In this document: positions 53,708 through 63,595 of the stretch, piece by piece
Layout: each line of letters starts with the position of its first letter
Numbering within the stretch: position 1 is the first letter of the stretch
NCBI GenBank assembly: GCA_949825045.1
Contig: OX463818.1
Coordinates: 32,814,906-32,878,905 of the forward strand
Direction: 5' to 3'
Source of the DNA: Argyresthia goedartella
Lineage: Eukaryota; Arthropoda; Insecta; Lepidoptera; Argyresthiidae
DNA length: 64,000 nucleotides
Program-made: the position numbers and the translations under genes
The notes under the pieces: model-generated
Database searches by the model: none
Told to the model about the DNA's origin: nothing
Seen by the model: the letters and a program-made list of their open reading frames with translations, nothing else

Positions 53708-55162
53708 ATACGAATTAGGATAAGTTGCGGGTGTGCGAGGTTGTATAGTTAGGTAGATAAATGAGATAAGACAGGAGAGAGCTCAATCGAGTTGTTAAAT
53801 ATTATATACATTAATTGACGGATTCATCGGTCTGTGTACATGATTTGAGATGTTCGTGCATATAGAGTAGATATGGACAAAGCATGGGTTAGCATTGTGG
53901 TAATGAGATCCTTGCGCCATATTTAACTGAGATAAACAGTGTCTCAAGGTCTGGGAGGAACATCGCTTAACGAATGCAATCAGTGTACAGTGAGAATCGG
54001 AATTAGCTGTGTCAGTTCCTTTAACGCTTGGGTTATTTGAGTGATTCGAAGTAAGTTGACAAAAGGGGTCATATCACGTGGTTGGTTCGGAGAAGCTAGG
54101 TCAGGTCAGGTTTTTTTGTCGCATTCCTGCGAAATGTGTAGGGATCAGATCCGATTTGGTGCGCGCTGAATAAATTATGAATAACTAAATAATGGAAGGT
54201 TATTATGGAACGATACGGAGAAAGCTTTTATGTTGACTGCAAATATACAATTGCGTTTGTTTGGTACGAAGTGGTGAGTTTGACATCACGGGTTTGAATA
54301 TCATTCTAGTGATCTTTGTCTAAGACGCTAGCGGTCGGGAAGGCTTAATTAATCGCAACAGCTTTTATGGTCTGCGATCAACAAATTTTGTGTATCGGAA
54401 ATACCAAATTACTTGAGTGATAACCGACGGTTGATCATAGTAAATATGCATACACAAAATTGTAGAACGGCGGGCCTGCATAGCATGTTTGATTGAAATT
54501 AGACCCTGTGTAGTTAGGGATAAGAAGCTTTTGCTTGGGCAGCGTGTGTTCCGCAAAGGACGCCATTTTTTTTTCAGACATGTGGGGTCTATAAATACGA
54601 GAGCGTGGGAGGGGGAGGCATTCAGTCTCTGCGTCAAGCTACCGTGACACTCGTCTTTCGGTAATTCTAAACAGTTCGGTCTGCCGTTTTATGAGTGTCT
54701 GAAGCGCCGAGATATACCTCGGTTCCTATCCTTTAAATCAACCTACCCCAAATTCCAAAACTATCCTTGGGTCGTTAGATAAGAACTTGTAGGTAATTGA
54801 TCTGAGTCTGAGTCTGGGCTTGGAGCGACCCTAATTTCCTTTTTCCTTCACCATAGGGTTCCTGGATTGGCTCTTAGGATATTTGCGGGGTAATCCTCTC
54901 CTCATTCCTTTCGAGTAGCGAGTTTTGAAATTCCCACACACACAGTCATTAAACATACAAACACATTCAATTCAAACTCAACCATTTTCGAGTGGTGTTG
55001 ATAATGGACGTGGTATCACACTAGGATTTTAGACTAGGCTAGACAGGAGTTTAGTTGCGGCTAAACCTAGGTTGGCAGGGCATAGGGAGACTATTTGATC
55101 GATGAGGTTCCGCGGATGGAAATAACGGGATCAGAACAAAGTATAAACGTTGTCAACACAGA
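53552..55162 (+). other. 3' part of the second gypsy element: microsatellite, TATA and LTR-like sequence
   Basis: There is no gene. A (TA)n run lies at 53660-53704. TATAAATAC at 54590-54598, followed by an initiator-like GGCATTCAGTCTC, suggests an LTR promoter. The borders are not clear. The minus ORF at 54365-54637 shows no motif. Confidence 0.45.
53660..53704. repeat. (TA)n microsatellite
   Basis: About 22 TA units after a G/A-rich stretch. Confidence 0.95.
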
Positions 55163-55775
55163 TAACCTATCCTGTTGATATTTTTGACATTTGAGTGTTG
55201 TCGGGGACGCGCGAAGAGATCAAAATACAGTCTGGTGGGGGTAGACACCCTAGAGCTGAGGCGGAAGATGTCCCTGTTGGTGCACTTCTATCTCCTCCTC
55301 CACGGCAAGGTAGATAATCCGGTGGCACTGCGAAGTGTTGCCCTTAACGCGTCGCCTCGGTACGCGATGTTACGATCGCGCCCGCTCTTCGCTACGGGTG
55401 TTGTTCGTACACAGCATGCCCGTCACGCACCCACTTATCAGGCACTCACTCTACTCAATGCCTGTGTTGCTCAGCAGCCAGATTTAGATATTTTTAGTAT
55501 GCCGATCTATATGTTTTTTAAAATTGTGTACTTGTTTTTAAATAATCTGTGGTTTGTAAATTTATATAATAAGATATTGTGTTTGTCGGTATTTCATTTT
55601 TTTTTGTTTATTTTTTAAGTGTTAACCAATTTATAATATATATATATATGTGTGTATGTCATGTTACCGTTAACGCTCACATGATTTGGTCTCAAGACTG
55701 TAAATGTGACCTGTAATTACCAATAAATCTTTTAAATCTTTTAAATCTTTTTTTAAATCTTTTAAATCTAAAGTT
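55163..55775 (+). mobile_element. 3' end of a LINE, 5'-truncated
   Basis: The frame to 55618 reads KYSLVGVDTLELRRKMSLLV, FYLLLHGKVDNPVALRSV and HAPTYQALTLLNACVAQQ, the end of an R1/Jockey-like RT protein. It is followed by a short 3' UTR with (AT)n, AATAAA-like sequence, and a tail of TCTTTTAAA units at 55727-55770. Confidence 0.75.
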
Positions 55776-56630
55776 CATTGTTTAGGAACGGGTAGATTGT
55801 TTTGCTTTGCCTTGGATCGGTTTGGATTCAAGTTGCATCTTTAAATTAAATGTAAATTTCGTTGGAGGTCTAACGTGTAGGCTGCGTCTAGTATTTATTG
55901 CTGGGCCCAGTCGAGGAAGTGCTGAGGATAGCTAGATGCATATATCGGTATTTCCCGAAATATGTACCTCGCTGTGGAGTGGGTTAGATCTCCAAAAGCG
56001 CTAATGAAAACGTTTCGATAACATCCAGCTCAAATTGCGCAGAGTTGAAGGTTTCAAAACGTTACGGACCTTATGAGGAAACCGCTAGTTCAAACCCATT
56101 TCGGAAAATCAAATCGCAATTGTGTAAACCCGGTCTATTTGGATCGTTATTGCCGTGAACTAATTATATAATTGGAACCACCACTAGCCGCTACTAGCGA
56201 GCACATGAACTATCATTGAGTACTCACGTCGTAACACTACGACGGATATCTATACGACATCCCAAACAAATAATATATATTGTGGTCGACCACACTAAAA
56301 GAAGTTCCAAGCGCCCATATATACAAAAAAATAAATGGTACCATCACACAAAATATAAATAAGATCGATCTGGCGCAAAACACTGCTAACTGATGCGAAA
56401 TTCCGGCTTCCGGGCATACATGCTTTCTCTGTCTTATTTGAAACTCTAACTTCCTGAACCAATCTTCCGTTCGACTATTGTACGCCTAACGAACTTCTCA
56501 ACGAACGAGAAATTCAGACTTATCATTCTTAACTTACAAATTTTACAGCTGAATCGGGACATCTCTTTTTTGGGGTAGATAGAATAGACGATCATAGCTT
56601 CTGACAACGGTAGCTCGACCTTAGCTATTT
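55776..56630. other. Stretch without recognised features
   Basis: No coding or clear repeat was seen in about 850 bp. It includes AT-rich and moderately GC-containing unique-looking DNA up to the DFNENYS gene fragment. Confidence 0.4.
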
Positions 56631-56926
56631 ATGCCGTTACAGAGACACGAATGCCTCGTGCATATGGACTTCAATGAGAATTATAGCACCAAATTTGGAT
56701 CGGAAATTCAAGCTTGCCATTTTGGTGCCAGCAGACAACAACTCACTCTGCACACATCAGTCGTATACACAGTCAGGTCATATTTCTGTCACACAATAAA
56801 AACTTTTGAATTTAGAACGCTGGCCACAAAAAAGTTTATTGAATTCGAATTTCGAATTTTTCATGAAAATAAAAATGTGTACTTTTTAGAATTTTCCTCA
56901 TTTTTAAATATGGAGTGGACACTTAA

Positions 56927-57872
56927 CCCATTTAGACCTACCGTACCATATGTGGTACAGTAACTTTGTAAAAATATTTCGGGATACCCACATATTTCAA
57001 ATATTTTATAACGATTGTGACAATCAGTTTAGACAGTTAGCTTAGCGTATAAAATATTATAAATACGTTTGTGCGAGTGGATTGCATTATATTTTGGATA
57101 TTATCCGGCAAAAACATAGAAAAATATTCACGATGTCATCAAGAAGGTAAGTCTCAGTATGTTCAAATGCAGTTGGTATAAATCCTGTCCACAAAACTGA
57201 AAGATATTCCCAGCAACTGAAAAAGAAAATATCTGTGTCTCAACCCCATCTTATCCATCAATACAATAAAAACATGGGTGGAGTAGATTTATCGGACCAA
57301 AACATATCTGCACTTCGCACTAGCATTCGAGGAAAAAAGTGGTACATGCCTCTGATTCTTCATTGCGTTGATATGTCTGTACAAAATGCTTGGTTGCTCT
57401 ATAGACACAATGGTGGCAATATGGATCTCCTAAACTTCCGACGTCGAATTGCAAATTCTATAATTGATGGCAATAAACAACGCGAGAAGCCAGGACCTAG
57501 TCGGCCATCTTCTGTAACCCATGATTCTCGATATGACGGCAAAGACCACCTTGTCACTAAGCAAGAAAAACGAACCAGGTGTGGACAATGCCACAAACAA
57601 TGTCCTACAAGGTGTATCAAGTGTGATATTGGTTTACATGTGGAATGTTTTGTTATTTATCACACAAGAAAGTAAATAAAACTTTTTCATGGAACTCATA
57701 TTTTTTTCATCTCTATTGTCCTACTGTACCATATATGGTACACCCCCCTCTGGGCCCCCCACTCACAGATATATTTTTTTAATATTTTTACTGTAAACAT
57801 AGGCTTCCCTTAACACGATTTTGTTGATAAAAATCAAGGTTTTTGAAAAAAATAATTATCGGTCTAAATGGG
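56927..57872 (+). mobile_element. Internally deleted piggyBac-like element in the mariner
   Basis: 946 bp between TTAA at 56923-56926 and TTAA at 57873-57876. The termini are CCCATTTAGACC and GGTCTAAATGGG. Subterminal palindromes (GTACCATATGTGGTAC and GTACCATATATGGTAC) lie near each end. Copy 1 of the mariner has a single TTAA at the same place, so the target is confirmed. Confidence 0.93.
57187..57675 (+). pseudogene. piggyBac transposase, C-terminal remnant
   Basis: The first Met is at 57235, but coding starts earlier. YNKNMGGVDLSDQNISALRT holds the last catalytic Asp region. GKKWYMPLILHCVDMSVQNA follows, and the Cys-rich domain is CGQCHKQCPTRCIKCDIGLH ending HVECF. The N-terminal two thirds are absent, so the element needs a helper. 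The initial MSSRR at 57133 with a GTAAGT donor may be the first exon. Confidence 0.85.
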
Positions 57873-58797
57873 TTAAAAAAGACCGTGTCGCAGTTATTGC
57901 GTTGCATCGTTGCGGTTACGCGCCAATTCAGATTGTCGACTTACTGAAAAATTTGAATATAACCAAAAGATTCGTTTATCGTACCATAAAACGATACAAT
58001 GAAGACTCTAGTGTAGATGACAGGTCAAGAAGTGGTCGCCCTCACTCTGTTAGGACTCCAGCAGTAATAAAATCTGTGAAGGCGCGAATTCAAAGAAATC
58101 CCATACTTAAGCAGAAACTGTTGGCCCTTCAGATGGGGTTAAGCAGGACCACGGTGAAAAGGGTGTTAAATGAAGACTTAGGCCTTAGGGCATATCGAAG
58201 AAAAACAGGACATCGTTTGGACGCTCGTTTAATGGACCTGAGACTGAAGAGATGCCGCGCTTTGTTGAAGCGGTACGCGGAAAAAAAGCATCGGGAAATT
58301 CTTTTTTCGGATGAAAAAATTTTCACCGTGGAAGAGAGCTACAACAAATAAAATGATAAGGTGTACGCACACAGCAGTGAAGAAGCGAGCAACCGTATTC
58401 CGCGTGTCCAACGAGGTCATTTTCCATCCTCACTCATGGTTTGGTTGGGAGTCTCTTATTGGGGCTTAACTGAGGTACATTTTTGTGAGAAAGGCGTAAA
58501 AACGAATGCAGTTGTGTATCAAAATACAGTCCTCAAGAACCTTGTGGAACCTGTTTCTCATACCATGTTCAATAACAGGCACTGGGTATTCCAACAAGAT
58601 TCTGCACCAGCTCATAGAGCGAAAAGCACACAAGACTGGCTGGCGGCGCGTGAAATCGACTTCATCCGGCACGAAGACTGGCCCTCCTCCAGTCCAGATT
58701 TGAGTCCGTTAGATTACAAGATATGGCAACACTTGGAGGAAAAGGCCTGCTCAAAGCCTCATCCTGATTTGGAGTCACTCAAGGCATCCTTGATTAA

Positions 58798-58842
58798 GCC
58801 TGGCCGCAAACGTCCGTTTTCCGCATCCGTTTTCCGAATCCG
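58798..58842 (+). repeat. Harbinger left terminal inverted repeat
   Basis: Starts GCCTGGCCGCAAACGTCCGT and pairs with 61681-61725. It has internal duplication of CCGTTTTCCG. Confidence 0.93.
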
Positions 58843-59138
58843 TTTTTCGTATTCGGAGGTCTGAACGCATGGCATCAGTAGAAAATACACTAACCGACGC
58901 ACACGTCCGCTTTTTTTCCATCCGGAATAAATTCCGTACGTCCTTTACGTGCGAGGCCGCCGCCGTCCGGAATAACCTACTCGAAAAAACCTAATGACGT
59001 CATGCGGAACGCAGCGCTTACATACATTTTGTTCGTGCGGGCGCACACGTTCGGAAATTTCTGTTCAGTTCCGCGCCCGCGCCGCACGCGTCGGACGTGA
59101 TCTATATATTGAATACGCATAAAATACGCAACACGATA

Positions 59139-60685
59139 ATGTGTGAGGCAGAAACATTAATATTGGCGGTAGAAAAATACCCCTGCCTGTGCAATCTTCA
59201 TGATGATGACTATCATACCAGGGATGTGAAAGATTTGGCGTGGGAGAAAGTATTCAAAGAGGTTATAAAGGATTGGGACACGTCCACTAAAGTGGACAAA
59301 GACAATAAAGGTAAGATATTTAAGTATACTTTTTATTACAAATCATATTTATTCTTCTAAATTACTTATTCTCTCGCTATATTGGTGTGATATTTCCCCT
59401 GCCGGTGTCATAAAGTACTCAGCAAAATTGTCTCTTATGTTTCGACCTCGGTTGGTAGATCTGTGTTGTGGACTTCGAAAAGGTATGTCTTCAAAGTAAT
59501 GTGTCAGAGTATCCTCACACCGAAAGCCGTCTCGTTTACGAACAAAATTATGTAACACACACGCTGCCTTTGTTACTAATACTGCAAAGTCTGGTGGAAT
59601 CGTCATGCTAGTATGAAAAATTCTCCATTTATTCGAGAGAATGCGGAAGGCACATTCCACTATACGTCGTGATCTGCTGAGGCGGTAGTTGAAGATTCTG
59701 CGTTGTGTAGTGAAATTACTCCTCGGATATGGTTTCATAAAATTGTTATTGAGTGGAAACGCTTCATCGCCAAGAAATACAAAAGGTAGAGGTGTGTCAT
59801 TGGTATTCGGCAGAGGTTTTGCTTCAGGCATATTAAGGCGATTTTGTGTTAGCATTTTTCCAAAATTCCAGTTGTTGAAAATATTACTATCGCTGTCCCT
59901 GCCATAAGCACCAACATCTACAGCTATAAAACGGTAGTCAGAATCTACTACTGCTAATAGTACAACAGAGTAGAATTTTTTATAGTTAAAAAAGGCAGAT
60001 CCACTATGCTGAGGAGAAATCAAACGAATATGTTTCCCATCCACTGAACCTACGCAATTAGGAAAATTAGTTCTTTTATAATAATTTTCAGCAATTTCTT
60101 GCCAACGTTCTTTTGAAGATGGTGGCTTCATTTCCAAAGGTTGTAAGACTTCCCATATTGCTGTACAGGTTTCCTTAACTACGGCTGATACGGTCCTGCT
60201 TCCCATTAAATATTCAAAATGTAACTCTTCAAAATTTTTACCAGTTGCCAGGAATCTGAAAAAGAGAGATTTAAAATAATGTTAATTATATTTCAGGTGC
60301 TGAGTTAAAGAAAAAAAGGACACACATGAGAGACTACTTTCGAAGAGAGTATCAAAAAAATAAAAATGCTCCTACAGGCAGTGCCGCTAAAAAGGTTAAA
60401 AAATATGTTTATGCAGATCTGTTGTATTTTCTTATACCAGTTTTTGACAAAAGGAATTCCGAAGGAAACTATCAATCCGATGACATCTCACAACCTGAAT
60501 TCCAAGAAGAACACAGCGTGGAACAAGTGGATACAAATATATTACAACCTCCATCACCTGTATTAACTCCACCTGCAAATAATAAACGAAACAAAAAAGA
60601 TATCCCCTCCCAAATACTCATCCCATATGCTACATCAAAACCAACAGAAAGCCAATCAAAATCGACAAGAAGTAGAAGACGATGA
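59139..60685 (+). CDS. Harbinger MADF-BESS partner protein, two exons
   Basis: Exon 1, 59139-59310, encodes MCEAETLILAVEKYPCLCNL and LAWEKVFKEVIKDWD, the first two helices of a MADF (Adf-1-like Myb) domain. Exon 2, 60297-60685, joins in frame (KGAELKKKRTHMRDYFRREY, the third helix) and continues with a Pro/Ser-rich linker. A BESS-like motif (DDMKFLLSFRTHMKHMNENQ) follows at about 60682-60750 in another frame. The frame ends early with RSRRR, so there is one frame change near 60670. A further open stretch, 60912-61178, may be its tail. Such Myb-like proteins help the Harbinger transposase bind DNA and enter the nucleus. The transposase exon 2 lies antisense inside its intron. Confidence 0.8.
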
Positions 60686-61599
60686 CATGAAATTTTTATT
60701 GAGCTTTAGAACACATATGAAGCATATGAATGAAAATCAAAAATTGATTTTAAATTAGGAATGCTGCAATTGGTAAAAAAAAAATACTGAGTACAATTCA
60801 TCTCCATCTTCACTGAGTTATGATAACATCAGTCAACGTTCAACGGGAGTATCAAGCCGTGGTTATTCCCCCTGTTATACATATATTCCTGTACCAGAAA
60901 CTTCACCTAATATGATATATCAAACGCAAACACCGCAATATAGTAATACCACGAATTATCAAACTGCCCCAAACAAATCCAGAGTGGTTATTAACTCCAT
61001 TACACATCTGCCATCGCCTCAACGACCACGTCATCTCTACACACCACCTTCCATGACTCTCCATGCTGACGATCTTCAACATGCCGAGGATACCGAAGCA
61101 GGAACTTATTTAGTACAATCTCAAGGACAAGAAGAGGAAGATAATATCAGCAAATACCTAAACTTTAAGCATAAATAAGATTGTTGATTTGTTTTTAATA
61201 AGAATGTTGATTTATTTTTAATAAGATAATGTTGATTTGTTGTTTTTTCTTTAAATAAGTACCTACAGATGTAAAATTAAAGATAACTTACCTCAAAGTT
61301 ATGGTTAGTTTTTCTTCCGTATCCAAAGATAATCTCATCCACGTATTTTGCTTTATTATTTTGTCACGTATGCCATTATGAAGTTCATCAAAAGAATTAA
61401 TTGACATCCTGTAGAAATCAAAGAATTTGTCTGGGTGTGCTCGTAATTTAGCTCTCTTCAAATAAAATGGACTCTCATAGAATCGTCGAGTATTTAATGG
61501 ATGTATCCAATACCGACGACGACGTTTCTTTTTCTGATTTACTAGCATCAGATAAGCAAATCGTCGTCCTCCATCGTCGTGCGTTCGCCACGCTATCAC
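59349..61599 (-). CDS. PIF/Harbinger (HARBI1-like) transposase, two exons
   Basis: Exon 1, 61599-61292, encodes a basic N-terminus (KKKRRRRYWIHPLNTRRF) and FFDFYRMSINSFDELHNGIR, and ends at a GTAAGT donor. Exon 2, 60255-59349, joins in frame as TLRFLATGKNFEELHFEYLM, then the DDE domain: NCVGSVDGKHIRL (Asp), VDVGAYGRDSDSNIF (Asp), FLGDEAFPL and RSRRIVECAFRIL (Glu). About 405 residues, the normal HARBI1 length, with no lesion. Its intron (60256-61291) contains the MADF exon 2 on the other strand. Confidence 0.92.
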
Positions 61600-61680
61600 T
61601 ATCTGTACTGACGTGGAAACATTCCGAATGAAAAAAAACGGACTTCTGCGGTAGCCTCACGGAATTCCAATTCGTAATTC

Positions 61681-61725
61681 CGGATTCGGAAAACGGATGC
61701 GGAAAACGGACGTTTGCGGCCAGGC
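61681..61725 (-). repeat. Harbinger right terminal inverted repeat
   Basis: Reverse complement of 58798-58842, ending GCGGCCAGGC, followed by TAA. Confidence 0.93.
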
Positions 61726-62634
61726 TAAGGCAGCCGCCGATATTGACATGGACCTCGTTCGTGCTGCAATAGACGACTGGCCGCGCAGAATAAAGGCCTG
61801 TATTCAAAATCGCGGGGGTCATTTTGAATAAACTTTATTACCATAAGAATCTATTTATGAAGTTCATTTTGCTATATAAATGTTTACATAAATAATAAAC
61901 ATGTCTAAATTATTTCATATTGCACATGTGACAGAACTTATGACCTGACTATGTATTATCGTTCTGAAAATGAAACAAAAACGCAGTCATTCTGTACTAT
62001 CAGTAAATGTTTGCGTCATAATGCATCTGCCGTGTGGGCACAAGTAGTTCAGATTTTATGTGAGATTGAAGAAAATGCCGCTGATATTTACACTCTTCAT
62101 AATGTGTCCGATTCTCCGTCAGCACAATACAGAAACAAAAAAATCTTCTACATACTGTCGCAGTTAACAATTTATCTTCCCAAGTTGTCGTGTGTTGTAT
62201 GGCATTACTGTGAATGTGACCATGGAAAAAGAGCTGCAGACGGTGTTGGTGGAGTGCTGAAAAGGTCTGCAGATCGGGTGGTGGCGTTTGGAAATGATAT
62301 CGCAGATTTAGATAGTCTTGTTAATGCTTTGAAAACAGCTGTCTCAGGGGTGAAGATTGTAACTGTCGAAGACTATGAAGTCATTGAGAAGGACTGGCTG
62401 TTACCAAATGACCTTAAAGCCTTTACTGGATCTATGAAAGTCCATCAAATTGTCTGGACGAAATCTTTTTCGGACAAGCTGGCAATGAGATTGTTGTCCT
62501 GTGTTGAAAACTGTTGCCTATATGATGCGGATGCATGCCCGCATGGAAAACATTTGGGTTTTTATCAATTGCCAATTGCGAAAAAGATTCAGTTAACGAT
62601 ACCACAACACAATAACGACATCACAAGACAATGA

Positions 62635-63021
62635 CAGTCTCCGAAAACAAAAGCCCAGAAAAGATGCAATCATCCAGCAAAAGTAAATCTATTTAAACCA
62701 TCTGAAGCTCTCGTTAAGCCCAAAATAACACCACGGCATAGTTCTGTAAATAGTATCTGTAGTAAATCAATGAGAACTTCATTATTTGAAAAGGTAGACT
62801 ATGAAAACTTATCAGTTCCGTCTGTATCGGTTTTTGAAAATATAAATACTGATATACTATCAAAGTTTGAAATAACAAGACAGTGAAAACCAAGAGTTTG
62901 ATACAGATATTAAAGGACAAATAGAATCAGCTGATAAATATGATGAAAGTGATGATAAAGAATTCAATATTTTTCTCCTATCATCAAGAGACAGTGAATA
63001 TCAAGAGTTTGATACAGATAT
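62635..63021 (+). other. Degenerate tail of the DFNENYS gene, with a short direct repeat
   Basis: Open pieces such as RCNHPAKVNLFKPSEALVKP and SKSMRTSLFEKVDYENL are interrupted by stops. A 33-base unit GACAGTGAA...GTTTGATACAGATATT occurs at 62881-62913 and 62990-63022. An LTR starts at its second copy. Confidence 0.5.
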
Positions 63022-63576
63022 TGTTTAATATTTATGCTTCGGAACGCACCGGTTTTCGTTGCGCGGCTCGATCGCGAGTAATCGGGACATCACTAGCGGA
63101 AACGGAACCGCAGCTGTCACTCGTACAGAAACGAGATGAGAAATTAGAGGTTACTTTCTTGTCGTGAGAAAAAAACATGTCTTCTCATGGCGTCGGGCCT
63201 TGAATGTATTTCAGTGTAACAATTGTCTAACACAGGTTAATCATAATAATCGTCGGGAAATAAGTAGATTCGCGTCAGTGATTCGTGTTGTGAAGGTTGA
63301 AGTTGTACGGTCCACAACTCGTCGTATTCGGACGGCGACTCCTCGTGTCGGCAAGCAACACGCCGGCGACAACGTCGGGCAGCGAAACGAGTGAGATTCG
63401 GTTCCTCTCCTACCACACTTGTGCTCCTATCCCGTATTCCTGCCTCGAATCGAACTTTCGAATTCCGGTCTACGACGGCAGGGTAAAGTACCACTCACGA
63501 TTCTCTCCCGTGCTGGCTGGCAAAAACCCAGCCCCTCATGATTCCACGCCGTTCGGTTGAGGCGTGGAATTAAACA
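63022..63576 (+). repeat. 5' LTR of a retrotransposon
   Basis: 555 bp starting TGTTTAA and ending TTAAACA, the short inverted LTR ends. Near the 3' end ATTCCACGCC and GGCGTGGAAT form a perfect 10-bp stem (63541-63550 and 63561-63570). A primer-binding site follows directly. The other LTR is outside the window. Confidence 0.75.
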
Positions 63577-63578
63577 TT

Positions 63579-63595
63579 TGGTAGCAGAGCGTGGT
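63579..63595 (+). promoter_or_regulatory. Primer-binding site of the LTR element
   Basis: TGGTAGCAGAGCGTGGT begins 2 bases after the LTR end, with the TGG that pairs with a tRNA 3' CCA. The tRNA species was not determined. Confidence 0.7.

Larger units (their letters stand above)
58798..61725. mobile_element. PIF/Harbinger element in the mariner
   Basis: 2,928 bp flanked by TAA at 58795-58797 and 61726-61728, the 3-bp target duplication of this superfamily. The terminal inverted repeats are about 45 bp and identical as far as read (GCCTGGCCGCAAACGTCCGT inward). It contains a two-exon transposase on the minus strand and a MADF-BESS gene on the plus strand. Confidence 0.95.
56910..61829 (+). 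pseudogene. maT mariner transposase, copy 2, broken
   Basis: Pieces: MEWTL at 56910; then from 57877 DRVAVIALHRCGYAPIQI to FSDEKIFTVEE (58327), where a short deletion and TAA break the frame; then 58361-58797 with WVFQQDSAPAHRA and SPDLSPLDYKIW (DD37D kept) up to ASLIK. The last 34 codons lie after Harbinger, at 61729-61829. Divergence from copy 1 is a few percent by eye. Confidence 0.9.
56768..61953 (+). mobile_element. maT-type mariner, copy 2, carrying piggyBac and Harbinger insertions
   Basis: Ends CACAGTCAGGTCATATTTCT and its complement lie next to TA at 56766-56767 and 61954-61955. The mariner itself is about 1.3 kb, in three pieces: 56768-56926, 57873-58797 and 61726-61953. It is closely similar to copy 1, but reversed. 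Confidence 0.92.
56631..62634 (+). pseudogene. Uncharacterised 'DFNENYS' gene, split by mariner copy 2
   Basis: The left part, 56631-56767, reads MPLQRHECLVHMDFNENYST and FGASRQQLTLHTSVVY. The right part, 61954-62634, reads QSFCTISKCLRHNASAVWAQ, YRNKKIFYILSQ, HGKRAADGVGGVLKRSADR and VHQIVWTKSFSDKLAMRLLS. Removing the mariner and one TA joins the parts. The pattern D-F-x-ENYS, HFGA-x-QQ-x-TLHT and HGKxA-DGVGG-x-LKR-AD is one I recall from uncharacterised, repeat-like genes in many invertebrates. The invariant acidic and His residues suggest a TE-derived nuclease, but that is inference. Degenerate sequence with stops continues to about 62940. Confidence 0.6.

Noticed and set aside
54365..54637. 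90-codon minus ORF in the LTR-like region
   Set aside because: No motif, and it overlaps the putative LTR promoter.
63164..63560. ORFs of 76-87 codons in the right-hand LTR
   Set aside because: They overlap on both strands within an LTR and show no gag or other motif.
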